From Actinoplanes sp. TBRC 11911 (GTDB taxonomy: Bacteria > Actinomycetota > Actinomycetes > Mycobacteriales > Micromonosporaceae): 64,000 nt of DNA. Positions 33,520 to 42,479 of the stretch are shown here, piece by piece. The position numbers and the translations under genes are program-made. The stretch's first letter is position 1. Each line of letters begins with the position of its first letter. A model generated the notes under the pieces. The model was not told the origin of the DNA. It saw nothing but the letters and a program-made list of their open reading frames with translations, and ran no database searches. The stretch is taken from contig NZ_JABBNC010000019.1 of assembly GCF_012933445.1 (NCBI RefSeq), forward strand, positions 99,838-163,837. The letters run 5' to 3'.

Positions 33520-35994
33520 ATGACCGACCTTGCGAAGAAGACCGACACCGTCACGCTCACCATCGACGGCATCGAGGTCACCGCGGAGAAGGGCGAGCTG
33601 GTCATCCGGGTCGCCGAGCGGATGGGTATCGCCATCCCGCGCTTCTGCGACCACCCGCTGCTGGACCCGGCGGGCGCCTGTCGGCAGTGTCTGGTCGAGA
33701 TCGAGGGACAGCGCAAGCCGGTCGCCTCGTGCACCCAGGCGGTCGCCGAGGGCATGGTGGTCAAGACCCAGCTCACCTCGCCGGTCGCCGACAAGGCGCA
33801 GCACGGCGTGATGGAGCTGCTGCTGGCCAACCATCCGCTGGACTGCCCGACCTGCGACAAGGGCGGCGAGTGCCCGCTGCAGAACCAGGCGATGTCCAAC
33901 GGCCGGGTCGACTCGCGGTTCCACGAGCACAAGCGCGAGTACGAGAAGCCGATCCACATCTCCAGCCAGGTGCTGCTGGACCGCGAGCGCTGCATCCTCT
34001 GCCAGCGCTGCACCCGGTTCTCCGAGGAGATCGCCGGCGACAAGTTCATCGACCTGATGGACCGCTCCTCCGGCGAGCAGATCAACGTCTACCGCGACGA
34101 CTTCTTCGGCGGCGCCGGCACCGGTGACGGCCAGGTCGGCGAGGGCGAGGGCGACGTCGCCTTCGACTCGTACTTCTCCGGCAACACCATCCAGATCTGC
34201 CCGGTCGGCGCGCTGACCGGCGAGCAGTACCGCTTCCGCGCCCGCCCGTTCGACCTGGTCTCCTCGCCGACCGCGTGCGAGCACTGCGCGTCCGGCTGCT
34301 CGATGCGGGCCGACCACCGCCGCGGCAAGGTGCTGCGGCGCCTGGCCGGCGACGACGCCGCGGTGAACGAGGAGTGGAACTGCGACAAGGGCCGCTGGGG
34401 CTTCCGGTACGCGACCGCGAACGACCGGATCATGAACCCGCTGGTCCGCGACGCCGCCACCGGTGAGCTGCGCGAGGCCTCCTGGAGCGAGGCGCTTCTC
34501 GCCGCCGCGACCGGCCTGCAGGGCGCCAAGGGCAAGGGCGTCGGCGTGCTGACCGGCGGCCGGCTCACGGTGGAGGACGCGTACGCGTACGCGAAGTTCG
34601 CCCGGGTCGCTCTCGGCACCAACGACATCGACTTCCGGTCCCGCCCGCTGAGCAGCGAGGAGGCCGACTTCCTGGCCGCCTCGGTCGCGGGTGTCACCGA
34701 CGTGACCTACGAGGACGTCGAGAACGCGTCGTCCGCGGTCATCGTGTCGTTCGAGCCGGAGGAGGAGAGCCCGATTCTCTTCCTGCGTCTGCGCAAGGGC
34801 CACAACAAGAAGAAGCTGCAGGTCACGGCCATCGCGCCGTATCTGTCCCGGGGCCTGAGCAAGATCGGCGCCACGCTGGTCCAGGCGGTCCCCGGCGACG
34901 AGGCCCGGCTGCTGGCCGACGACCCCGCGGTGGCCGCGGCGCTCAGCGCGCCCGGCTCGCTGCTGCTGGTCGGCGAGCGCCTGGCCACCGTGCCCGGCGG
35001 TCTGTCCGCGGCGGCCGCGCTCGCCGAGCGCACCGGCGCCCGCCTCGCGTGGATCCCGCGCCGGGCCGGCGACCGCGGCGCGGTCGACGCCGGCCTGCTG
35101 CCCAACCTGCTCCCCGGCGGCCGTCCGGTCAACGACCCGGCGGCCCGCGCGGAGCTCTCGCTGAGCTGGGGCGTCGAGACCGGCGCGCTGCCCAGCGTGC
35201 CCGGCCGCGACACCGACGGCATCATCGCCGCGGCGGCCGCGGGCCGGCTCGGTGGCCTGCTGGTCGGTGGCGTCGACACCAACGACCTGTCCGACCCGAG
35301 GCTGGCCGAGCAGGCGCTGGACGCGGCGGACTTCGTGGTCAGCCTGGAGATGCGGCCCACCACCGTGACCCGGCGCGCCGACGTGGTCCTGCCGATCGCC
35401 CCGGCGCAGGAGAAGGCCGGCACCTACATGGACTGGGAGGGCCGGCTGCGGTCCTTCGAGACGGTCCTGCCGAGCACGTCGATGACCGACGGCCGGGTGC
35501 TCGAGGCGGTCGCCGCTCTGATGGAGGTAACCCTCGGGACCGGCGACGTGATGGCGATCCGCCGCGAGCTGGGTTCGATGCCGGCGAGCAACTCGGCCCG
35601 CCCGGTGGCCCCGATGGTCGCGGCGGGCGCGCCCGCCAAGCCCGGCGCGGGTGAGGCGGTCCTGGCGACCTGGCACCACCTGATCGACCAGGGCTCGCTG
35701 CTGGACGGCGACGACGTGCTCAAGGGCACCGCCCGCCTCCCGCAGGTGCGGATCGGCAAGGACGTTGCCGAGACTCTCGGCGTGGCCGAGGGCGATGTGG
35801 TTACGGTCAGCACGGACCGAGGCGGGATCTCCCTCCCGGCCGCGATCACCGACCTGCCCCCGCAGACGGTGTGGGTTCCCACCAACTCGCCGGGCTCGAC
35901 GCTGCGTCGCAGCCTCGGCGTCACCTCGGGCGCGATCGTCCGGCTCACCGCCGGAATTCCGGGCCCGATCCTCGCCGAGGGGGCAACCGTATGA
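33520..35994 (+). CDS. nuoG: NADH-quinone oxidoreductase subunit G
   Basis: 824 residues from ATG 33520, one base after the nuoF stop. The N-terminal about 250 residues hold the iron-sulfur ligands: FCDHPLLDPAGACRQC for 2Fe-2S, CPTCDKGGECPLQ and the preceding His/Cys ligands, then CILCQRCTRFSEE and ICPVGALT. A second ferredoxin-like motif, CEHCASGCSM, leads into the molybdopterin-oxidoreductase-like fold, with EEWNCDKGRWGFRY. The rest is a catalytically inert molybdopterin-type domain. The C-terminal about 100 residues match the molydopterin dinucleotide-binding region. Its stop overlaps the nuoH start. Confidence 0.96.
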   Translation: MTDLAKKTDTVTLTIDGIEVTAEKGELVIRVAERMGIAIPRFCDHPLLDPAGACRQCLVEIEGQRKPVASCTQAVAEGMVVKTQLTSPVADKAQHGVMELLLANHPLDCPTCDKGGECPLQNQAMSNGRVDSRFHEHKREYEKPIHISSQVLLDRERCILCQRCTRFSEEIAGDKFIDLMDRSSGEQINVYRDDFFGGAGTGDGQVGEGEGDVAFDSYFSGNTIQICPVGALTGEQYRFRARPFDLVSSPTACEHCASGCSMRADHRRGKVLRRLAGDDAAVNEEWNCDKGRWGFRYATANDRIMNPLVRDAATGELREASWSEALLAAATGLQGAKGKGVGVLTGGRLTVEDAYAYAKFARVALGTNDIDFRSRPLSSEEADFLAASVAGVTDVTYEDVENASSAVIVSFEPEEESPILFLRLRKGHNKKKLQVTAIAPYLSRGLSKIGATLVQAVPGDEARLLADDPAVAAALSAPGSLLLVGERLATVPGGLSAAAALAERTGARLAWIPRRAGDRGAVDAGLLPNLLPGGRPVNDPAARAELSLSWGVETGALPSVPGRDTDGIIAAAAAGRLGGLLVGGVDTNDLSDPRLAEQALDAADFVVSLEMRPTTVTRRADVVLPIAPAQEKAGTYMDWEGRLRSFETVLPSTSMTDGRVLEAVAALMEVTLGTGDVMAIRRELGSMPASNSARPVAPMVAAGAPAKPGAGEAVLATWHHLIDQGSLLDGDDVLKGTARLPQVRIGKDVAETLGVAEGDVVTVSTDRGGISLPAAITDLPPQTVWVPTNSPGSTLRRSLGVTSGAIVRLTAGIPGPILAEGATV

Positions 35995-37370
35995 ATCCGC
36001 CGTTGACGATCCTGGCGGCACACGCCCAGGATCCGACGCTCCAGACCTTTGAAGACACGGTCTGGTGGGTCACCCTGATCAAGCTGTTCGGGGTCTTCGT
36101 CATCCTGCTGCTGCTGACCCTCTTCACGATCAACTATGAGCGCAAGGTCGTGGCCCGCATGGCGGTCCGGCCCGGCCCCAACCAGGTTGGTCCGAAGGGG
36201 TGGCTGCAGAGCCTCACGGACGGCATGAAGCTGCCGTTCAAGGAAGAGATCATCCCGAAGACGGCCGACAAGATCGTCTACTTCATCGCGCCGGTGATCT
36301 CGGCGACGACGGCGTTCACCGCCTTCGCCGTGATCCCGTTCGGCGGCGTGGTCAGCATGTTCGGTCACAAGACCGCGCTGCAGCTCACCGACGTCCCGGT
36401 CTCCGTGCTGGTGCTGCTCGCCTGCTCCTCGATGAGCGTGTACGGCGTGGTGCTGGCCGGTTGGGCCTCCGGCTCGACGTACCCGCTGCTGGGCGGTCTG
36501 CGGTCGAGCGCGCAGATGATCTCGTACGAGGTCGCCATGGGTCTGTCGATCGTCGCGGTCTTCATGACGGCCGGCACCATGAGCACCTCGCAGATCGTCG
36601 CGGCGCAGGCGCAGGGCAACGAGAGCTCGATCTCGATCTTCGGATGGCACCCGACGACGCCGAGCTGGTACGCGGTGCTGCTGCTGCCGAGCTTCGTCAT
36701 CTACATCATCTCGGCGGTCGGCGAGACCAACCGGGCGCCGTTCGACCTGCCCGAGGCGGAGTCCGAGCTGGTCGGCGGCTTCCAGACCGAGTACTCGTCG
36801 TTCAAGTTCGCGCTGTTCTACCTCGCCGAGTACATCAACATGATCACGGTGTCGGCGTTCTGTACCACGCTGTTCCTCGGCGGGTGGCGAGCGCCCTGGC
36901 CGATCACGGCGTTCTGGCACGGCGCGAACTCCGGCTGGTTCTCGATGATCTGGTTCTTCGCCAAGGTGCTGATCCTGCTGTTCGGGTTCATCTGGCTGCG
37001 GGCTACGCTGCCTCGGATCAAGTACGACCAGTTCATGCGCTTCGGGTGGAAGGTCCTCATCCCGGTCAACCTGGTGTGGATCCTCTTCCTCAGCTATGTG
37101 AAGGTCGCCAACAACCACCTCTCGGACACGACCAGGTGGCTCACGATCGCCGGCATCGTGGTGGTCGTCCTGCTGGTCGCGATGCTCTGGCCGAGCGCTC
37201 GCAAACCACGAGAGCTCTCCATCGAGGAGCAGCTAGCAGCGCGGCCGCCGGGCAGTTTCCCGGTTCCGCCGATGGATCTTCAGGTACCCCCGAGCCCGCG
37301 GGCCCGCCGAGCGGTGGCCGAACGCGCCCCCGCCACGGTCGGCGGCGAATCCGAAACCAAGGAGGTGTGA
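35991..37370 (+). CDS. nuoH: NADH-quinone oxidoreductase subunit H
   Basis: 459 residues with eight or nine membrane helices. ERKVVARMAVRPGPNQVGPKG, the quinone-channel motif, and GETNRAPFDLPEAESELVGG are the diagnostic subunit H sequences. A C-terminal cytoplasmic tail of about 70 residues (after RKPRELSIEE) extends beyond the E. coli length. It links the peripheral arm to the membrane arm and completes the quinone cavity. ATG 35991 overlaps the nuoG stop. Confidence 0.97.
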   Translation: MNPPLTILAAHAQDPTLQTFEDTVWWVTLIKLFGVFVILLLLTLFTINYERKVVARMAVRPGPNQVGPKGWLQSLTDGMKLPFKEEIIPKTADKIVYFIAPVISATTAFTAFAVIPFGGVVSMFGHKTALQLTDVPVSVLVLLACSSMSVYGVVLAGWASGSTYPLLGGLRSSAQMISYEVAMGLSIVAVFMTAGTMSTSQIVAAQAQGNESSISIFGWHPTTPSWYAVLLLPSFVIYIISAVGETNRAPFDLPEAESELVGGFQTEYSSFKFALFYLAEYINMITVSAFCTTLFLGGWRAPWPITAFWHGANSGWFSMIWFFAKVLILLFGFIWLRATLPRIKYDQFMRFGWKVLIPVNLVWILFLSYVKVANNHLSDTTRWLTIAGIVVVVLLVAMLWPSARKPRELSIEEQLAARPPGSFPVPPMDLQVPPSPRARRAVAERAPATVGGESETKEV

Positions 37371-37371
37371 C

Positions 37372-37968
37372 GTGGGCACGTTCACGGGATCCTTCAAGGG
37401 CTTCGGTGTGACCTTCGCGCACATGTTCCGCAAGGTCGTCACTACCGACTATCCGTTCTCGCCGCCGACCCCGGCGCCGCGCTATCACGGCCGGCACATC
37501 CTGAACCGTCACCCGGACGGCCTGGAGAAGTGCATCGGCTGTGAGCTGTGCGCCTGGGCCTGCCCGGCGGACGCGATCTACGTCGAGGGTGGCGACAACA
37601 CCGACGAGGAGCGCTACTCCCCGGGCGAGCGGTACGCGAAGATCTACCAAATCAACTACGCGCGCTGCATCTTCTGCGGCCTGTGTATCGAGGCCTGCCC
37701 GACCCGTTCGCTGACCATGAGCAACGAGTACGAGCTGGCCCGCGACAGCCGGCAGGACCTGATCTTCACCAAGAAGGAGCTGCTGGCGCCGCTGCTGCCG
37801 GGCATGGAGCAGCCGCCGCACGCGATGCGCCTGGGCGACACCGACAAGGACTACTACGTCGGCGCGCTCAGCAACCCGGGCACCTCGGCCGGCGCCGAGC
37901 GGGCACCCTGGTCGACCAACGAGGCCACCGACGGGACCGGGGAAGCGGCCAAGGAGGCGGTCCAATGA
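37372..37968 (+). CDS. nuoI: NADH-quinone oxidoreductase subunit I (2x 4Fe-4S ferredoxin)
   Basis: 198 residues from GTG 37372. Two complete 4Fe-4S motifs are present: Cys54, 57, 60 and 64 (CIGCELCAWACP) and Cys99, 102, 105 and 109 (CIFCGLCIEACP), binding N6a and N6b. It passes electrons to N2. The C-terminal about 40 residues are a variable acidic tail. Its stop overlaps the nuoJ start. Confidence 0.97.
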   Translation: MGTFTGSFKGFGVTFAHMFRKVVTTDYPFSPPTPAPRYHGRHILNRHPDGLEKCIGCELCAWACPADAIYVEGGDNTDEERYSPGERYAKIYQINYARCIFCGLCIEACPTRSLTMSNEYELARDSRQDLIFTKKELLAPLLPGMEQPPHAMRLGDTDKDYYVGALSNPGTSAGAERAPWSTNEATDGTGEAAKEAVQ

Positions 37969-38708
37969 GCCACGTCTCCACCGGTGAGGCCTTCGCCTTC
38001 TGGATCCTCGGGTCGATCGCGGTGATCGGTGCGCTCGGTATGGTCCTGGCCCGCAACGCGATTCACTCCGCGCTGTGGCTGGTCCTGACGATGCTGTGCC
38101 TGGGCTTCATCTACGTGGTGAACTCGGCGCCGTTCCTCGGCGCGGTGCAGATCATCGTCTACACCGGCGCGATCATGATGCTGTTCCTCTTCGTGATCAT
38201 GCTGGTCGGCCGGGACGCGTCCGATTCCTTGATCGAGACGCTACGCGGACAGCGGGTCGCCGCGATCGTTCTGGGCATCGGCTTCGCCCTGCTGGTCGGC
38301 ACCGGCGTGGCCCGCGCGCTGACCGACATCCCCGCGGTGGGGTTGCAGGCGGCGAACGCGAACGGCAACGTCCAGGGCCTGGCCGCGCTGCTGTTCACCC
38401 GATACGTGTTCGCGTTCGAGGTCACGTCGGCGCTGCTCATCACGGCGGCGGTCGGCGCGATGGTGCTGGCGCACGTGGAGCGGGCCAAGAGCGAGATCAT
38501 CGACCAGATCACGCGCATGAAGCTGCGCTTCCGCCCCGGGGCGTACCCGGGTGCCAAGTCCGGTCCCGGCGTCTACGCGAACACGATGTCGGTCGCGGCG
38601 CCGGCCAAGCTGCCGGACGGCAACGGCTCCGATCGGAGCATCTCGCCGATCCTTCCGGTCCGTGAGCTGACCGAGCGGGAAGCGGCACCGAAGGGAACAG
38701 AGAAATGA
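37965..38708 (+). CDS. nuoJ: NADH-quinone oxidoreductase subunit J
   Basis: 247 residues with five membrane helices within about 1-170, including AVQIIVYTGAIMMLFLFVIML, the pi-bulge helix typical of subunit J. About 80 further cytoplasmic residues follow (KLRFRPGAYPGAKSGPGVYA onward), an extension common in actinobacteria and absent from E. coli. ATG 37965 overlaps the nuoI stop; its own stop overlaps nuoK. Confidence 0.95.
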   Translation: MSHVSTGEAFAFWILGSIAVIGALGMVLARNAIHSALWLVLTMLCLGFIYVVNSAPFLGAVQIIVYTGAIMMLFLFVIMLVGRDASDSLIETLRGQRVAAIVLGIGFALLVGTGVARALTDIPAVGLQAANANGNVQGLAALLFTRYVFAFEVTSALLITAAVGAMVLAHVERAKSEIIDQITRMKLRFRPGAYPGAKSGPGVYANTMSVAAPAKLPDGNGSDRSISPILPVRELTEREAAPKGTEK

Positions 38709-39004
38709 CTCCCGACTACTACCTCGTGCTTTCGGCGATCCTGTTCACCATCGGCGCCGCCGGTGTGCTGATCCGCCGCAACGCGATCGTCCTGTTCATG
38801 TGCATCGAGCTCATGCTCAATGCCGCGAACCTGGCGTTCATCACGTTCAGCCGCATCAACGGCAGCCTGGACGGCCAGATCGTCGCGTTCTTCGTGATGG
38901 TCGTGGCGGCCGCCGAGGTCGTGGTGGGCCTGGCGATCATCATGTCGATCTTCCGGACTCGGCGCTCGGCGAGCGTCGACGACGCGAACCTCCTCAAGTA
39001 CTAA
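38705..39004 (+). CDS. nuoK: NADH-quinone oxidoreductase subunit K
   Basis: 99 residues with three membrane helices. CIELMLNAANLAFI contains the conserved membrane Glu used in proton transfer, and FVMVVAAAEVVVGLAI contains the second. Length and motifs match the family exactly. Confidence 0.97.
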   Translation: MTPDYYLVLSAILFTIGAAGVLIRRNAIVLFMCIELMLNAANLAFITFSRINGSLDGQIVAFFVMVVAAAEVVVGLAIIMSIFRTRRSASVDDANLLKY

Positions 39005-39016
39005 AGGGGCCTTCAC

Positions 39017-40942
39017 GTGGAACAGACAGTGGAGTATGCCCACGCGACGGGGGCGCTGAGCGGGATCTGGCTGTTGGTGGCCATTCCGCTCGCCAGCGCC
39101 GCGATCCTGCTGCTCTCCGGCAAGCGGGCCGACAAGTGGGGACACTGGCTCGGTGTCTTCGCGGTGGCCGCCTCGTTCGTGCTCGGGTTGATCTTCTTCT
39201 TCAGCCTGCGCGGACTGGACGCGGGCGCGCGCTCGGCCCAGCAGAGCCTGTGGGACTTCATCACCGTCGGTGGGCTGCATGTCGACTTCGGCCTGCTGTT
39301 CGACCCGCTGTCCGGCGTCTTCGTGCTACTGATCACGGGCGTCGGTTCGCTGATCCACCTGTACGCGGTCGGGTACATGCAGCACGACCCGGGGCGCCGG
39401 AAGTTCTTCGGTTACTTCAACCTCTTCGTCGCCGCGATGTTGCTGCTGGTACTCGGCAACAACTACGTGATGCTGTACTTCGGGTGGGAGGGCGTGGGAC
39501 TCGCCTCTTACCTGCTTATCTCGTTCTGGTACAACCGTCCATCCGCGGCGACCGCCGGCAAGAAGGCGTTCCTGATGAACCGGGTCGGCGACGCCGGCCT
39601 GGCCGTCGGCATCTTCCTGATGTTCGCCACGCTCGGCAGCACGCAGTATTCGGACGTCTTCAATGGCGTGAGTTCGCTCTCCAGCACGACTGTCCTGATC
39701 ATGGGCATCCTGCTGCTGCTGGGCGCCGCCGGTAAGTCCGGTCAGTTCCCGCTGCAGGCCTGGTTGCCGGACGCGATGGAGGGCCCGACCCCGGTCTCCG
39801 CCCTCATCCACGCCGCGACCATGGTGACCGCGGGCGTCTACCTGATCGCCCGCTCGAACGCCATCTTCTCGGCCAACCACACGCTGCAGCTGATCGTGGT
39901 CAGCGTCGGTGCGGTCACGCTGCTGATGGGCTGCATCATCGGCGCCGCGAAGGACGACATCAAGCGGGTGCTGGCCTGGTCGACGGTCAGCCAGATCGGG
40001 TACATGTTCCTCGGCGTCGGGCTCGGCGGCGGGGCGTACGCGCTGGCGATCATCCACCTGCTCGCGCACGGCTTCTTCAAGGCCAACATGTTCCTCGGCG
40101 CCGGCTCGGTCATGCACGGCATGCATGATCAGGTGGACATCCGGAGATTCGGCGGCCTGCGCAAATACATGAAGTGGACCTGGCTCACCTTCATGATGGG
40201 CTGGCTCGCGATCATCGGCATCCCGCCGCTGTCCGGCTTCTTCTCCAAGGACCCGATCATCGAGGCGGCCTTCGAGCGCGGCGACTGGACCTCGTGGCTG
40301 TTCGGCTGGGCCGCGCTGATCGGCGCCGGTCTGACCGCCTTCTACATGACGCGGCTGTTCGTGCTGACGTTCCACGGGCCGGAGCGCTACACCGACGACA
40401 TCAAGCATCCGCACGAGTCGCCACCGGTCATGTACATCCCGCTGGTGCTGCTGGCGATCGGCTCGATCGTGGCCGGTGGACTTCTGCACTACGGCGGCTT
40501 CCAGGACTGGCTGCGGCCGGTCACCGGCGAGGGCGTCGAGCACGACCCGGTCATGGCCGCCTGGCTGATCAGCACGCTCGGGGTTGTCTTCGCGGTCGTC
40601 GGCGCGCTGATCGCCATCGCGCTGTTCCGCAAGGGCACGGCCCTCGAGCCGCAGCCGGCCGGCGCGGTCGTCACGGCCGCCCGCAAGAACCTCTACACGG
40701 ACGCCTTCAACGAGGGGGTGTTCGAGCGCCCCGGCATCTACCTCACCCGGGCGCTGGTCTACCTCGACAACAAGGGCATCGACGGGCTGGTCAACGGCGT
40801 CGCGGCCGGCGTCGGTGGCAGCTCCGGCCGCCTGCGGCGCCTGCAGACCGGATTCGTCCGCTCGTACGCCCTCTCGATGCTCACCGGCGCCGTGATCGTG
40901 GTCGGCGCCTTCCTCGCGATCCAGCTGGGGTGGATTCAGTGA
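39017..40942 (+). CDS. nuoL: NADH-quinone oxidoreductase subunit L (antiporter-like)
   Basis: 641 residues from GTG 39017, about 16 membrane helices. NYVMLYFGWEGVGLASYLLI holds the conserved Glu, AGKSGQFPLQAWLPDAMEGP the conserved Lys and Pro, and ISALIHAATMVTAGVYL-like residues follow. The long lateral helix and final helix lie in the C-terminal about 150 residues. It is one of the three proton-pumping antiporter-like subunits. Confidence 0.96.
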   Translation: MEQTVEYAHATGALSGIWLLVAIPLASAAILLLSGKRADKWGHWLGVFAVAASFVLGLIFFFSLRGLDAGARSAQQSLWDFITVGGLHVDFGLLFDPLSGVFVLLITGVGSLIHLYAVGYMQHDPGRRKFFGYFNLFVAAMLLLVLGNNYVMLYFGWEGVGLASYLLISFWYNRPSAATAGKKAFLMNRVGDAGLAVGIFLMFATLGSTQYSDVFNGVSSLSSTTVLIMGILLLLGAAGKSGQFPLQAWLPDAMEGPTPVSALIHAATMVTAGVYLIARSNAIFSANHTLQLIVVSVGAVTLLMGCIIGAAKDDIKRVLAWSTVSQIGYMFLGVGLGGGAYALAIIHLLAHGFFKANMFLGAGSVMHGMHDQVDIRRFGGLRKYMKWTWLTFMMGWLAIIGIPPLSGFFSKDPIIEAAFERGDWTSWLFGWAALIGAGLTAFYMTRLFVLTFHGPERYTDDIKHPHESPPVMYIPLVLLAIGSIVAGGLLHYGGFQDWLRPVTGEGVEHDPVMAAWLISTLGVVFAVVGALIAIALFRKGTALEPQPAGAVVTAARKNLYTDAFNEGVFERPGIYLTRALVYLDNKGIDGLVNGVAAGVGGSSGRLRRLQTGFVRSYALSMLTGAVIVVGAFLAIQLGWIQ

Positions 40943-42477
40943 ACGACTTTCCCTTCCTGGGAATCCTGACGCTGCTCCCGCTGGTGGGCGCGGTCGTCGT
41001 GGCAGCGATTCCTAAACGGCGGTCCGAGCTAGCCAAGATCGTCGCGTTTGTCTGGTCGCTGGTGGTGCTCGCGCTCACCATCGTCATGTGGGTCGCGTTC
41101 AAGACCGGTGGCGCTCGCTTCCAGTTCCACGAGTCGTACGCGTGGATCCCGTCCTGGGACGCTCGCTTCACCTTCGCGGCCGACGGCATCGCGCTGGTCA
41201 TGCTGATGCTGATCGCGATCCTGATGCCCGTGGTGATCCTGGCGTCCTGGCACGACGTGGATCAGAGCAAGCGGTCCGCGCCGACGTACTTCGCGCTGCT
41301 GCTGGCCTTCGAGTTCACGATGATCGGCGTCTTCGCGGCCGCCGACGTCTTCCTGTTCTACGTGTTCTTCGAGGTCATGCTCATCCCGATGTACTTCATC
41401 ATCGGCTCGTTCGGTGGCCAGCGCCGCCAATACGCCGCGGTGAAGTTCTTCCTCTACAGCCTGGTCGGCGGCCTGTTCATGCTGGCCTCGGTGATCGGGC
41501 TGTGGGCGCTGGCCGGGCACACGTTCGACTTCGCGCACCTGATGGACTCGGCGCAGGCGATCAACCAGGGCACGGCGCGCTGGCTGTTCCTCGGCTTCTT
41601 CGTCGCCTTCGCGATCAAGGCGCCGTTCTTCCCGTTCCACACCTGGCTGCCGGACGCCGGTGGTGCCGCCCCGGCGGGTGCTGCCGCGCTGCTCGTCGGC
41701 GTGATGGACAAGGTCGGCACGTTCGGCATCCTGCGCTACTGCCTGGTGCTCTTCCCGGAGGCGTCGCGCTGGTTCGCCCCGGCGGCCCTGGTCCTCGGGG
41801 TCATCGGCATCCTGTACGCGGCACTGCTGGCGGTCGGGCAGAACGACCTGAAGCGGCTCGTCTCGTACACGTCGATCGCGCACTTCGGCTTCATCGCCAT
41901 CGGCATCTTCGCCTTCACCAGCCAGGCCGGAACCGGCTCGGTGCTCTACATGGTCAACCACGGGCTGGCGACCGGCCTGCTGTTCATCGTGGTCGGCATG
42001 TTCGTGGCCCGGCGCGGCTCGAACCTGGTGAGCGACTTCGGCGGTGCGGGCAAGACGATGCCGGTGATGGCCGGAATCCTGTTCTTCGCCGGCCTGGCCT
42101 CGCTGGCCCTGCCCGGAACGGCGCCGTTCATCAGCGAGTTCCTGGTCCTGATCGGAACGTTTACGGTCCACAAGGTCTACGCGGTCATCGCCACGGCGGG
42201 CATCATCCTGGCCGCCGCGTACGTGCTGTGGATGTTCCAGCGCACCACTCAGGGCACGGTGAACCCGGCGCTCGAAGCGGTGCCGGCTATGAAGAAGGAC
42301 ATCACCCTGCGGGAGAAGGTCGTGGTGGCCCCGCTGATCCTCCTGCTCCTCCTGCTCGGCTTCTACCCGAAGCCGGTCACCGATGTGATCAACCCGGCAG
42401 TCCAGGCGACCATGCAGGACGTCGGCACGACCGATCCGGGTCCGACGGCGGTCGCGAACGGAAGGGCGGCGCGCTAG
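40939..42477 (+). CDS. nuoM: NADH-quinone oxidoreductase subunit M (antiporter-like)
   Basis: 512 residues from GTG 40939, overlapping the nuoL stop. About 14 membrane helices. FYVFFEVMLIPMYFIIGSFG contains the conserved Glu, and KAPFFPFHTWLPDAGGAAP the conserved Lys-and-Pro region, with NDLKRLVSYTSIAHFGF next. The A-A-P-A-G-A variant replaces the usual A-P-T-x-G-S found after WLPDAH in subunit M, a feature often seen in actinobacteria. Confidence 0.96.
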   Translation: MNDFPFLGILTLLPLVGAVVVAAIPKRRSELAKIVAFVWSLVVLALTIVMWVAFKTGGARFQFHESYAWIPSWDARFTFAADGIALVMLMLIAILMPVVILASWHDVDQSKRSAPTYFALLLAFEFTMIGVFAAADVFLFYVFFEVMLIPMYFIIGSFGGQRRQYAAVKFFLYSLVGGLFMLASVIGLWALAGHTFDFAHLMDSAQAINQGTARWLFLGFFVAFAIKAPFFPFHTWLPDAGGAAPAGAAALLVGVMDKVGTFGILRYCLVLFPEASRWFAPAALVLGVIGILYAALLAVGQNDLKRLVSYTSIAHFGFIAIGIFAFTSQAGTGSVLYMVNHGLATGLLFIVVGMFVARRGSNLVSDFGGAGKTMPVMAGILFFAGLASLALPGTAPFISEFLVLIGTFTVHKVYAVIATAGIILAAAYVLWMFQRTTQGTVNPALEAVPAMKKDITLREKVVVAPLILLLLLLGFYPKPVTDVINPAVQATMQDVGTTDPGPTAVANGRAAR

Positions 42478-42479
42478 CC

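Noticed and set aside
33418..36021. 867-residue minus-strand frame opposite nuoG
   Set aside because: Pure antisense shadow of nuoG; it lacks any domain and is Arg/Gly/His/Gln-rich.
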